In this document: positions 40,401 to 48,283 of the stretch, one piece after another
Layout of the letters: every line of letters starts with the position of its first letter
Position numbering within the stretch: the first letter of the stretch is position 1
Source of the DNA: Flavihumibacter stibioxidans
Lineage (GTDB): Bacteria; Bacteroidota; Bacteroidia; Chitinophagales; Chitinophagaceae
Reading direction: 5' to 3'
Assembly (NCBI RefSeq): GCF_014332695.1
Contig: NZ_MBUA01000030.1
Span: forward strand, 143,320 to 207,319
Length of the DNA stretch: 64,000 nt
Program-made: the position numbers and the translations under genes
Notes under the pieces: generated by a model
The model's database searches: none
Told to the model about the DNA's origin: nothing
The model's input: the letters and a program-made list of their open reading frames with translations, nothing else

Positions 40401-40520
40401 AGGGGTGACATTAAGGTGAACGGAAAATTAGGCGTGAATTCCGGCGTTGATGTAACCGGTTCGGATGCTGCTAATGGCATAGCGGACAGCATCAATGGGC
40501 TGATTACCACGGGGAAGTAA
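37479..40520 (+). CDS. Large secreted TPR and coiled-coil protein
   Basis: A 1013-aa protein with signal peptide (core YSWILFLLCQ, cleavage after IQAQ). Residues about 25-330 are an uncharacterised alpha/beta region; a Pro/Asn/Thr-rich linker (TPPNTN) lies near 360. Two or three tetratricopeptide-like repeats follow at about 465-600 (NLAGVLTTSGAAPRALPIL, LNNLGQAWFQLGELTRSKTA), then a long acidic helical/coiled-coil region (about 650-790, rich in EEALEQQLEKAYE), and a beta-rich C-terminal domain (870-1013) with GVGASLDFDRDD and FIEFNRDGTIADAGVRGEAS. No enzyme motif was found. It is a lone gene; scaffold or assembly roles are possible. Family unrecognised. Confidence 0.8.
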   Translation: MRSIRNIFYSWILFLLCQSPIQAQDCDPAIVANHPGKWKQGMQGSSRGVSPASLSRQREIIQAIIRQMQSNHQLRGFNISYSGVHGYPNPDLVKGRKTDSYEAGMAILPIYCSDGVLKEAHETPFWLRIGFNNMPVTTNASFFVRTNEEEEDPETDVLGAIDSKPVNDRSVWLLKRNFTGGFGVGLTEYKWIISYRDELPFTYLTKKELCAKLKDYHQKKLKYVKFEYEKKSHKEKLERIEEFVHNATERVLNEPATSHAEILQLFASNGDVIAGFPETTDPNARWVVKNRENYFNASLPLHTPQLITLTFSVNEKNEQQMNTMFQLVEAIDINNLKTLLGNPNAFTKGNPSKPANTKPTPPNTNSNIIITTASASGAKRQVTPYDIYKNVPDKKFMPTPLAQITNVVRLPTIPPAIRAAAMQITMTNNNRQEILKKLLFDIRQQLKAEQLSATEKILSGVNSKPIDLADLGVMLFYKGNTTEGLWCLAQAAAFDPQSDYILNNLAGVLTTSGAAPRALPILRYLQMKHPKNTTVLNNLGQAWFQLGELTRSKTALDSCLRYMGHHPQANYTRAAIAEKEGKNQEAVALIHKSLKGAYNKETEELAGKKRIKIDWGNYLNLRRPVEVAYINPLQLRPPAQCTNVASAGELESQWKAWEAATEKMTAGIEAGMEEAALNAEQYAQEMEKKNGIAGAVTPYRGIMSGKASKLYTKFLKQFSELSAEANQYLSTRYKKEEEALEQQLEKAYESITEKYAKLEGEGKGLQTEARCQEWNSASNTYLQQMAALHDDFNNRFSEPMRSLAIEMMFWSQYLPEPVALREGKYYEMALKAVQPIYLPSKFIYPCGEGPRNKAITKDTLAFQPYCPISFKFKIKVVKVTGDCSKLEFEIEAAGLVLGMEKDFVNKKSTLAFGVGASLDFDRDDLIGEAIPQFIDLTGSGVGGKFQGFIEFNRDGTIADAGVRGEASLEGPLTDRGDIKVNGKLGVNSGVDVTGSDAANGIADSINGLITTGK

Positions 40521-40596
40521 ATGTAATAAGCTCATTGTTCATACACAGAACTGCGCCGGTCCCGCGCCGCCGGGGTAAAGCAGGCGATACACCGGT

Positions 40597-41496
40597 TCAA
40601 ATATTCCTGAATTTCAGCGGACTTAGCTGGGTATGCTTCTTGAAAAAATTATTGAAGTGGGTTACTTCCGTAAAACCCAGGGCATCTGAAATTTCTGTTA
40701 CATTCCAGGAACTGTGTTTCAGCAGAATTTTTGCTTCCTGCACCACTCTTTCAGCAATCACCTGGGTAGTGGTTTTACCGGAGCTCTCTTTTACTGCCCG
40801 GTTCAGGTGGTTCACATGAATATTCAGTTGTCCGGCGAAATCGGATGCAGTCCGAAATTCCAGTTCGCGATGGTTCTCATCGATGGGAAACTGGCGTTCC
40901 AGCAATTCGAGAAAAAGGGTGGCAATCCGCTCGGCCGCGTTGATGGTCTGCTTTTCCAGCGTGGCGCCGGCATCCAGCTTCATGGCAAAATGCAGCAACT
41001 CAAATACCATATTACGCAGTACATCGTATTTATGAATATAACCCGATTCTATTTCCGTAAACATTCGCTGATATACCTGTTCAAGCTGGTCAAACTGGTC
41101 ATCAGTCAGCTCAAACATATGTCTGCCGCCTGGCTGGAATACCGCGTATTGAGAGAGTTTGCCAAAATGATGAAAAAAATGACGGTCGAAGATGCAGAAA
41201 ACGCCGCTGGTGATATTTTCAGTACACTCCCACTTATATGGGATCTGCGGATTGGAAAAACTCAGCGCCTGTTTTTTAACCGAAATAATCCGGTCTGCAT
41301 AATGCACCCTGCTATTGCCTTTCACCAGCATGATTTTATAAAAATCCCTTCGCTTGTAAGGCACCGGCTGGGCATTGGTTCCCACATAAGGATCCAGTTT
41401 GAAAACATTGAAATGGCCGATCTCATTTCGAATGGCATCAGGCATCCAACCGAATTTTCTCTGGTAAAATTCTTCAATCGTTTCGACCCTCGTCAT
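40597..41496 (-). CDS. AraC-family transcriptional regulator
   Basis: An N-terminal cupin-like sensing domain (about residues 20-150) precedes a C-terminal pair of helix-turn-helix motifs: FRTASDFAGQLNIHVNHLNR and WNVTEISDALGFTEVTHFNN, ending in KKHTQLSPLKFRN as usual for the family. ATG 41496 (MTRVETIEEFYQ) is chosen over 41514. It follows the beta-barrel candidate gene closely on the same strand, so both may be one transcript. Target unknown. Confidence 0.85.
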   Translation of the reverse strand: MTRVETIEEFYQRKFGWMPDAIRNEIGHFNVFKLDPYVGTNAQPVPYKRRDFYKIMLVKGNSRVHYADRIISVKKQALSFSNPQIPYKWECTENITSGVFCIFDRHFFHHFGKLSQYAVFQPGGRHMFELTDDQFDQLEQVYQRMFTEIESGYIHKYDVLRNMVFELLHFAMKLDAGATLEKQTINAAERIATLFLELLERQFPIDENHRELEFRTASDFAGQLNIHVNHLNRAVKESSGKTTTQVIAERVVQEAKILLKHSSWNVTEISDALGFTEVTHFNNFFKKHTQLSPLKFRNI

Positions 41497-41519
41497 ATTC
41501 CACAAATTAGCCATTTAGA

Positions 41520-42293
41520 TCAGGATTTTTGGAGACGGTGAAACTTTTTATGAAAGGAATATACCAGGCTGGTATTCCAGATAAAATCTTTGGCTCCGGG
41601 AATATCAGCCCTGATTAGTTTGTTGCCAATGGCCTGAATGGAAAGCGGAAAACCGGGTCGCTCCAGGTTCAGGGTAGCGCTGGCAAAAATGCCATCATGC
41701 CGATCCTGTTTTAAATAATACACCTGGGGCGTAAATCCTGCATATACCCGAAAAGGCAGGCGGATATGAGAAATACTGCTGTTGACAGTAATGAAATAAT
41801 TGTTTTTGGAAACATCTTTGTCCAAACCGCGGGCGTAGAGATAATACATACCCAGGCTCACTTTTTCCGATAGCCGGTAGGAAGGGGCGAACTCGCCGGC
41901 GAGGAAGCGACGGGTAAGCAGCACCGGGATGGTATCTCCTCCGTTCACAGGCAGGTGCGTTGCCTTGAAATTCAAGGCCGGATGAGCGCCGAGGGTTACC
42001 TTCCATTTATTGGTCCGCACCAGTTTATACCGCCACCAGAACACAAAACTCCAGGGTTTTCCTTCCAGGGCAAAACGCAGTTCCGGTTCAAAACTCAACC
42101 GGCCCCTGCCGGCCGAGAGGCTGACCAGGGCAGCAGGTTTGCCGAGCGAGAAACTGGGGATAAGCGACATACCGTTATGGGTAACTGCCACCGAGCCGGA
42201 AAAATCACTCACCAACTTGCTGCTGTCCGCTTGCTGGGAAAAAGAAAGGCGGGATAAACCCATCATCAATCCTATAATCCAGATTTTTTTCAT
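41520..42293 (-). CDS. Probable outer-membrane beta-barrel protein
   Basis: A 257-aa protein with signal peptide (IWIIGLMMGLSRLSFSQ) and many alternating hydrophobic strands with aromatic ends (FVFWWRYKLVRTNKWKVTLG, VSLGMYYLYARGLD, RVYAGFTPQVYYLK, WNTSLVYSF at the C-terminus, which ends near an aromatic residue). This pattern fits a 10- to 12-stranded outer-membrane barrel. No family recognised. It is the first gene of a pair with the AraC regulator. Confidence 0.65.
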   Translation of the reverse strand: MKKIWIIGLMMGLSRLSFSQQADSSKLVSDFSGSVAVTHNGMSLIPSFSLGKPAALVSLSAGRGRLSFEPELRFALEGKPWSFVFWWRYKLVRTNKWKVTLGAHPALNFKATHLPVNGGDTIPVLLTRRFLAGEFAPSYRLSEKVSLGMYYLYARGLDKDVSKNNYFITVNSSISHIRLPFRVYAGFTPQVYYLKQDRHDGIFASATLNLERPGFPLSIQAIGNKLIRADIPGAKDFIWNTSLVYSFHKKFHRLQKS

Positions 42294-42486
42294 CCTTCTT
42301 CCTATTACATTTTTTCAATATGCAAAGAAATAACTGTTGGCCGTTGGTTTCATTATGTTATTCAAAGTAATCATTACGATTTTCAAACAATTAAAACCAT
42401 ACCCTGCGTTCCGGCGTCAGGGGTTTCCATTAAATGATTTTTGCCATATATTGTATCAACGGCAATCATGCGACACGCGGTCTGTT

Positions 42487-42494
42487 TAGTTTTG
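42487..42494 (+). promoter_or_regulatory. Promoter -7 element of the S41 peptidase gene
   Basis: TAGTTTTG is a perfect TAnnTTTG. It lies downstream of the in-frame ATG at 42441 and 33 bp before ATG 42528, which supports the latter as the true start. Confidence 0.5.
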
Positions 42495-42527
42495 CAAAAA
42501 ACACCTAATCGTTCAAAGACCATCTTT

Positions 42528-43829
42528 ATGAAAATACTCAAACAATTAGCAGTCCTGCTTATGGTTGGTACCAGCCTGCCATCCCAGGGTCAAACCATTC
42601 CGGATAAGGGAAATACCAACCAGGTGTCGCAACAGGACCGGCTTTACGGGCTCAGCCAGATCTGGTCGGAGGCGAAATACAATTTCGTTTATTTCGATAA
42701 GCTGTCCATCGACTGGGACAGCCTGTACCGCGCAACCATTCCAAAAGTGATCAGTGCTGCAGGAGATCTTGAATACTATAATGTCTTAAGGAATTTTGCC
42801 GCCCAATTACATGATGGTCACACCGGTGTATGGTACCCCATGTCCTACTATAATTCCCTGGCACAATACGCCCCTTTAAAAACCAGCCTGATCGATGGCA
42901 AAGTGTTCATCACCGGACTCTTAAATGACACCCTTGCGACACAGGGACTGGAGAAAGGAATGCAGATCCTTAAGATAAACGACAAGGATGTGTTTGATTA
43001 CGCCAACACTTATGTATCACCGTATGAAGGGACATCCACCCCACAGGGGCAACACATGATGGTGTACAGCACCTACCTGCTGAACGGTCCGGTTGATGAG
43101 CCCATCAAACTCACCATTATGAACAAGTCAGGCAAGACCGGGGAATATCTTGTCTCCAGGAAATTAACCAGGAAGAAAAACCCTGCAGTAGCATACCGGC
43201 AAACGGCAGAAGGAACTGGAATATTAAGCATCAACAGTTTTGACAACCAGGACTTCTATAAAATTTTCGACAGCCTGTACACATCCATTCTTACCACAAA
43301 AGGATTGATAATTGATCTGAGGGAAAACGGCGGTGGCGATGGGTCGCAGGGACTGCATATTTTAAAACACCTGACCAAAAACGCATTCACCGGCACCTAT
43401 AACACCTATCGCCAATACAATCCATCCTTCAGGTCATGGGGTGTGCAGAATGCTACTTATCTCCAATTCGGGCCGGACATACACAAGCCATTTACTGACC
43501 GGACCATATATGAAAAACCGGTTGTGGTTTTAATAGGTAAACAAACCTATTCTGCCGCCGAAGATTTTACCGTACTGTTTGACGCCATGAAAAGAGGAGT
43601 AATAATCGGCCAGCCTTCAGGAGGAAGCACCGGCCAGCCTTTGTTTATCAAACTACCAGGAGGCGGAACCTTCAGGGTCTGCATTAAGAAAGACACTTAC
43701 CCTGATGGAAAAGAATTTGTAGGTGTGGGAATACAACCCAATATTTTTGTTCCGGAAAGCGCTGACAGTTTTGTAAAAGGAGAAGATGTTGAATTAAATA
43801 AAGCCCTTGAATATTTAAAGGCTAAATAA
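42528..43829 (+). CDS. Secreted S41-family (C-terminal processing-like) peptidase
   Basis: Periplasmic serine protease of the tail-specific protease clan, 433 aa from the chosen start. Signal peptide ILKQLAVLLMVGTSLPSQGQ; a helical N-terminal cap (residues 30-130), a PDZ-like segment (GLEKGMQILKINDKDVFDY), then the S41 core with LIIDLRENGGGDGS and the nucleophile region TYSAAEDFTVLF (serine in YSAAE). GQPSGGSTGQPLFIKLPGG follows. The upstream ATG 42441 would precede the promoter -7 element. It is followed 16 bp later by a small membrane protein gene on the same strand. Confidence 0.85.
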   Translation: MKILKQLAVLLMVGTSLPSQGQTIPDKGNTNQVSQQDRLYGLSQIWSEAKYNFVYFDKLSIDWDSLYRATIPKVISAAGDLEYYNVLRNFAAQLHDGHTGVWYPMSYYNSLAQYAPLKTSLIDGKVFITGLLNDTLATQGLEKGMQILKINDKDVFDYANTYVSPYEGTSTPQGQHMMVYSTYLLNGPVDEPIKLTIMNKSGKTGEYLVSRKLTRKKNPAVAYRQTAEGTGILSINSFDNQDFYKIFDSLYTSILTTKGLIIDLRENGGGDGSQGLHILKHLTKNAFTGTYNTYRQYNPSFRSWGVQNATYLQFGPDIHKPFTDRTIYEKPVVVLIGKQTYSAAEDFTVLFDAMKRGVIIGQPSGGSTGQPLFIKLPGGGTFRVCIKKDTYPDGKEFVGVGIQPNIFVPESADSFVKGEDVELNKALEYLKAK

Positions 43830-43845
43830 CCCAACCAACAATACC

Positions 43846-44265
43846 ATGCAATCAGACAAAACCCCGGACAAACTAATTTTCTTTGGCGTGCTGTTATTTC
43901 TTGCCGGATTGATCGTTGGTTTTTTGATCCCGGTTTTGGCAAATCCTCGCATGGGACTATCCACCCATCTGGAGGGCGTTATGAACGGTTTATTCCTGGT
44001 CGTCCTGGGCCTGATCTGGAACCGGTTGTCCTTATCACAAAAAGCGTTGAAAACCACTTACGCCCTGGCTTTATACGGAACATTCGCCAACTTCATTGCC
44101 GTCTTTCTAGCCGCCATTACAGGCGCAGGAAAGATGATGCCGCTTGCCGGGGGAAAAGATGGCGGCCTCCAATTGGAGGCCGCCATCAGCTTTCTGCTTG
44201 TTTCCCTGGCACTGGCTATGATCGCCGTGTGTATCCTCGTACTAAAGGGCTTGTACAGGCGTTAA
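43846..44265 (+). CDS. Small membrane protein related to hydroxylaminobenzene mutase (HabA-like)
   Basis: A 139-aa protein with four predicted membrane helices. The segment PVLANPRMGLSTHLEGVMNG resembles the conserved block of hydroxylaminobenzene mutases and related small membrane proteins. Enzymatic activity cannot be assumed. It probably shares a transcript with the S41 peptidase 16 bp upstream and overlaps the convergent lipoprotein gene by 4 bp. A perfect 30-bp palindrome lies inside the coding sequence. Confidence 0.6.
   Translation: MQSDKTPDKLIFFGVLLFLAGLIVGFLIPVLANPRMGLSTHLEGVMNGLFLVVLGLIWNRLSLSQKALKTTYALALYGTFANFIAVFLAAITGAGKMMPLAGGKDGGLQLEAAISFLLVSLALAMIAVCILVLKGLYRR
44158..44187. 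repeat. Perfect 30-bp palindrome within a coding sequence
   Basis: GATGGCGGCCTCCAA and TTGGAGGCCGCCATC are exact reverse complements with no loop. In protein it encodes part of GKDGGLQLEAAISF between membrane helices 3 and 4 of the HabA-like protein. Confidence 0.9.
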
Positions 44266-45545
44266 TTATCACTTACCCTTTTAACCCGGAAAGAACCTTC
44301 AACTTTTACCGTCTGGAAACCATCGCCAAAGACCCCGGACTTTTCCAGCAGGAAGGAGCCTGAAACAATTTGCTGTACATCACCGTATCCGGTAATCGTT
44401 AATTTGCCCGGACTGTTTTGCCAGCTATTGCCGATGCTATAATGTTCATAATACAAAGTATTCAGGGGTGTACCCGGCACCCGGTACAGGAAGTTCACAT
44501 TACCCATCCTGCTCCAGTCATAAGTCTTAGGGGCATCACCCTTAGATCCTTTCCAGGATATTTCGATCGCGCCTTTAAACACACCATTCTCCCTTACATT
44601 GCCCGTCACATCAGTTGATCCTGATCCCGGGAAATACTGTGCCATACCGCCATCGGTCCTGATCCAGGGACCGCCGTTGATCCGGAAAACAATACCCTCT
44701 TCCTGGATGTTGATGGCAGCCAGTAAAATGAACTGTCCGTTTTGCGGCAGATTCAGTTCCACCCAAACAGTAACGGGGTTTATGGCAGGAGCCTGGGCCG
44801 GCGCTTTATAGGTGGCAAAAGACCCGAGCGGCAACAACTGGCCATCACCCTCAAGATGCCATTCTTTCAGGTATTCTTTCTCCATTGGCTGCTCTGTAAC
44901 AATTTCCAATTCTTTTCCGGGAACAAGCGGAGCAAGCAGATCGGCCAGTGGCAGGTGACGCACCAGTTTCAGGTCCACCGTCCCATTCGGGGCGATACTG
45001 CTTTCCTGCGGTGTTAAACTTAGGACTTCAAAAAAACTCCAGTCGCTGAAATGCGTGGTAGTCACCTTGATCGCTTTGGCGGTTTTATCCAGTTGCACCC
45101 CTCCCAGCGCCATCCAGATACCATTCTGGTGCTGGTAGGAAATACCCAGCGCCTCGGGTGCAGTGTTGATTGCAATATCACCATAGGCAAAACTGATCGT
45201 CACAGGTTTTTTAAATGACACATCGTGTGGGGACAGGCGGTAAGCCTGGCCTCTTCCGGCTGTATTGGTATTGCTAATCGGCTGGATGCTGATGTTGGCA
45301 CCTGCCTCCAGTGCACCGGCAGGAATTTCAATTTTGATGTTGCCATCCGGAGTTTGAATAACACCACCATTTGCATCAATCAATTTTGTGGTGGCAGTGC
45401 CCTGTGGCACACCAGGCGCTGTAATCACTCCCGTTTCATTTCCGGAAGGGATACCACTATCATCTTTTTTGCAGGAGGAAAGAAAAAGAACAGATAAAAA
45501 AAGAACAGTAAGGATTCGGTTTAATGCGTAATAACATGTGTTCAT
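44262..45545 (-). CDS. Lipoprotein with ZU5-like domain
   Basis: A 427-aa lipoprotein (signal with lipobox LFLSSC, followed by KKDDSG, an export signal rich in charged residues typical of surface lipoproteins of this phylum). Residues about 55-160 resemble a ZU5 domain: GGVIQTPDGNIKIEIPAGAL and VSFKKPVTISFAYGD. The C-terminal half (about 210-427) is beta-rich and unassigned. It is monocistronic and convergent with the HabA-like gene, overlapping it by 4 bp. Function unknown; surface adhesion or assembly is possible. Confidence 0.7.
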   Translation of the reverse strand: MNTCYYALNRILTVLFLSVLFLSSCKKDDSGIPSGNETGVITAPGVPQGTATTKLIDANGGVIQTPDGNIKIEIPAGALEAGANISIQPISNTNTAGRGQAYRLSPHDVSFKKPVTISFAYGDIAINTAPEALGISYQHQNGIWMALGGVQLDKTAKAIKVTTTHFSDWSFFEVLSLTPQESSIAPNGTVDLKLVRHLPLADLLAPLVPGKELEIVTEQPMEKEYLKEWHLEGDGQLLPLGSFATYKAPAQAPAINPVTVWVELNLPQNGQFILLAAINIQEEGIVFRINGGPWIRTDGGMAQYFPGSGSTDVTGNVRENGVFKGAIEISWKGSKGDAPKTYDWSRMGNVNFLYRVPGTPLNTLYYEHYSIGNSWQNSPGKLTITGYGDVQQIVSGSFLLEKSGVFGDGFQTVKVEGSFRVKRVSDN

Positions 45546-45722
45546 CTAAGAATAATTTGCGGCAAAACTGACCGGATATACTAATAAGGAAAAGTTAATG
45601 GAACCTGAACTTTACAAAACGATGATAAGGTGAATATGTGGCGGAGGAACGGCGAATGTTTCAGATTGTGCAGTTGTAAATCTTTTATTATTTTGGAAGG
45701 GTATTAAGAGATAAACTTCCAT

Positions 45723-46742
45723 ATGATAAAATCCCTGCCCTTGCTGGCAATTGTCATGTTAACCTTGCTGGTCTCCTGCGGAAAAGACAATGATAGTCCC
45801 GAAAGTGAAAGACCGGAAGAAACACCTGAAAACCCGCAAGCCCCCAACACGCCGGGACAAGACACGCTGTCCGCCGGATGGAGCAAAACAAAGATCTCTG
45901 ATACGGCACTTTTTGACATTATATTTCAGGACTCCCAAATCGGGTACTGCGGCGGCACATTTTTCTATCAAACAACGGATGGAGGCGCAAGCTGGACGCG
46001 ACTGAATAATCCATCTTCTTCCTCAAATCTTTTTCTGACCCCAAATGGCACACTGCATGGCCTGAATATTAACAACGGCGGGGCCTACCGGTATCGACGG
46101 GAGACAGGCGAATATTACCGATTTAATTCATCGCAATTTGCCAGCAGTTATGGCGACCTGTATTTCCTTGATGAACAGACAGGATTTACGATTTTCTCCT
46201 CGGGTTTATATGTCACAAAAGACAGCGGAACAAGTTATTCAAAAATTAATGTAACCGGCATCAATATAAATTACGACTCCCAGGAGTTTGCCCTATACTT
46301 CCAGGATGAGAATAACGGCTTACTGGGTGTCGGTGGCAGCATCTTTAAAAGCCAGGGAAATACTTCGAGCTGGAATCCATCTAACAAGCCCGCCTACAAC
46401 AATGGTCCGGTCAACAGTTTTTCTTCGCCGGGCAACAACCTGATCTTTGCGGGGCTAGCCAATGCCGTTATACTCAAATCAACAGATGGCGGGATAAATT
46501 TTACAGAAATCAGCCAACTGCAGGAACCAGAATCTCAAAGGTTTAATGATATTCATTTCCTGGATGCAAACAATGGCTATGCCTGCTACTCCAACCGAAT
46601 TTTCAAAACCACCAATGGAGGCGTATCCTGGACCAAGGTTGTTTCACTCAACAATGATGGGATCGTCGAAATCGATTTCACGGATGCCAACCATGGCTGG
46701 GCCTGCACGGTTAATGGATTTGTGTTGCGATTTAAAAAATAG
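45723..46742 (+). CDS. Lipoprotein with Ycf48-like beta-propeller
   Basis: A 339-aa lipoprotein (lipobox LLVSC, then an acidic linker rich in D, E and P). Repeated propeller blades carry the Asp-box-like phrase TTDGGASWTR, TKDSGTSYSK, STDGGINFTE and TTNGGVSWTK, alternating with IGYCGG, NGLLGVGG and NGYACYS. This is the architecture of Ycf48/Hcf136-type propellers, in non-photosynthetic bacteria usually an unassigned surface or assembly protein. Its stop codon is 1 bp from the end of the convergent serine hydrolase gene. Confidence 0.8.
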   Translation: MIKSLPLLAIVMLTLLVSCGKDNDSPESERPEETPENPQAPNTPGQDTLSAGWSKTKISDTALFDIIFQDSQIGYCGGTFFYQTTDGGASWTRLNNPSSSSNLFLTPNGTLHGLNINNGGAYRYRRETGEYYRFNSSQFASSYGDLYFLDEQTGFTIFSSGLYVTKDSGTSYSKINVTGININYDSQEFALYFQDENNGLLGVGGSIFKSQGNTSSWNPSNKPAYNNGPVNSFSSPGNNLIFAGLANAVILKSTDGGINFTEISQLQEPESQRFNDIHFLDANNGYACYSNRIFKTTNGGVSWTKVVSLNNDGIVEIDFTDANHGWACTVNGFVLRFKK

Positions 46743-46743
46743 T

Positions 46744-48063
46744 CTATTCCCTTTTAAAACTCATCTCCTTGCCGCCCTGTTTCAATACCAGGGTATTCTG
46801 TGACAGATCAAAGGTGATCACCAGTCCCATACCATCAAAACGGAATTCATCTTTGGCAGTGGCTTCCAGCGGGAATGAATTCTGTCCGCCGGCCTGCCCT
46901 TTCAGTGAGTTCCCATCTTTGGAGATGGTAATTTTCATGGGCATTTTTTCGGCAGCATACACGCCAATGTATTTATTCAACTCCTCGTCTGACAGTACGA
47001 GTACTTTGAATTCAGGCACTTCGTATGGTTCGTTGTACACACTGCTTACCAGCGCCTTCAACACTTTGTTGGCATTGTAATTATCGCCGTTGGCACTCAG
47101 GGCAATAGTGACTCCGATATCCTTCAGGTTTACAAAAACGGAAGCGAACCCTTCAATGCCGCCTGTATGTCCCATGGCTTTTTTATCATTCACCGGAACG
47201 GGATAAATTCCCAGACCAAATCCATCTTTAACGACCAGCATTTCATCCATGCTTTTTTGTGAAAGCAGCTTTCCGCCGAACAAAGCCTCCGCGAATTTTG
47301 TAATGTCTGCGGGTGTTGAAATGACACCGCCTGCACCCAGGAGCACGGAAGTATGGGTCTCGGGTTGCTTTACCCAGTTTTTCACATACTTGTACGACTG
47401 GCTTTCATTGTTGGCAGAATTGATCACGCTGCCGAATGCAGTGTATTTCAATCCGAGGGGCTTGATGATCTGCTGCTCCAGCAGTTTCGCATAGGGCTCA
47501 CCGTAAATCTCTTCCAGGATAAAACTCAGCAGGATATAATTTGAATTACTGTATTCCGCTTTAAAGTCCGGCTCAAAATCACTGCCGCTGTCGGAAATAA
47601 CCTTTACCAGTTCAGCCCTTTGTCTGGGTGTCGTATTCCATTCGTAATACGATTTGTCGCGCGTAATATTGTGGATACCGCTCCGGTGGCTGAGTAGGTG
47701 CCGGATGGTGATTTTATCTGCATGTTTAATGCCGGGGAAATAAGCCTGGATGGACTGGTCCAGGGAGAGTTTCTTTTTCTCTGCAGCCTTTAAGACCATC
47801 ACAGCCGTAAAGGTCTTGGAGATGGAACCAACGCGGTACTTTGTTTCATCATTGGCTTTTTTACCTGACTCCACATCGGCATAACCGATGGAGCGGGTGT
47901 AGAGCAAGTGACCGTTTTTTGAAACGGCCACGGAGCCCATGAGTTTATTGTTTTGTTCAAGGGCATCAAAATACCGATCCAGTTTTGCCTTGTCGAAAGA
48001 CTGGGCGGAAAGGAAGAATCCGGCCATCAGGGCCAGGCAGAGCAGGAAAATATTCGGCTTCAT
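46744..48063 (-). CDS. Secreted serine hydrolase of the class C beta-lactamase fold
   Basis: Penicillin-binding-protein-like hydrolase. From ATG 48063 a signal peptide (NIFLLCLALMAGFFLSAQS) is followed by the catalytic SISK (S80, K83), the YSNSNY motif (YxN type) and HTGG near residue 300, the equivalent of KTG. The C-terminal 100 residues form an added lipocalin-like DUF3471-type domain. ATG 48063 is preferred to 48084 because it places the signal peptide properly. Such proteins are esterases or DD-peptidases more often than true beta-lactamases. Confidence 0.88.
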   Translation of the reverse strand: MKPNIFLLCLALMAGFFLSAQSFDKAKLDRYFDALEQNNKLMGSVAVSKNGHLLYTRSIGYADVESGKKANDETKYRVGSISKTFTAVMVLKAAEKKKLSLDQSIQAYFPGIKHADKITIRHLLSHRSGIHNITRDKSYYEWNTTPRQRAELVKVISDSGSDFEPDFKAEYSNSNYILLSFILEEIYGEPYAKLLEQQIIKPLGLKYTAFGSVINSANNESQSYKYVKNWVKQPETHTSVLLGAGGVISTPADITKFAEALFGGKLLSQKSMDEMLVVKDGFGLGIYPVPVNDKKAMGHTGGIEGFASVFVNLKDIGVTIALSANGDNYNANKVLKALVSSVYNEPYEVPEFKVLVLSDEELNKYIGVYAAEKMPMKITISKDGNSLKGQAGGQNSFPLEATAKDEFRFDGMGLVITFDLSQNTLVLKQGGKEMSFKRE

Positions 48064-48246
48064 GTTGTTTAATTGAAGCAGCAAGATAAAAAGGGGGCGG
48101 TCCGTTTATTTGCCGTTCATCCCAACCACATATTTATGTCATCCCCTCCATAGCTGTTGAAGAACAGTTGCAGAACATTCCACCCGTTTTGCAGACAAAG
48201 CCACCGCATACGTCTATCCATCTCCCCCGCCTTCAGCTACCCTCAC

Positions 48247-48254
48247 TAGCTTTG
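48247..48254 (+). promoter_or_regulatory. Promoter -7 element of the ABC transporter/two-component operon
   Basis: TAGCTTTG matches TAnnTTTG perfectly, 29 bp upstream of the ATG at 48284. No -33 element is evident at the usual distance. Confidence 0.5.
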
Positions 48255-48256
48255 CC

Positions 48257-48277
48257 CCATTCACCATTCACCATTCA
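48257..48277 (+). repeat. Three tandem heptamers in the leader of the ABC operon
   Basis: CCATTCA three times in a row, followed by CCATCG and the ATG. They fill almost the whole predicted 5' untranslated region. Confidence 0.9.
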
Positions 48278-48283
48278 CCATCG

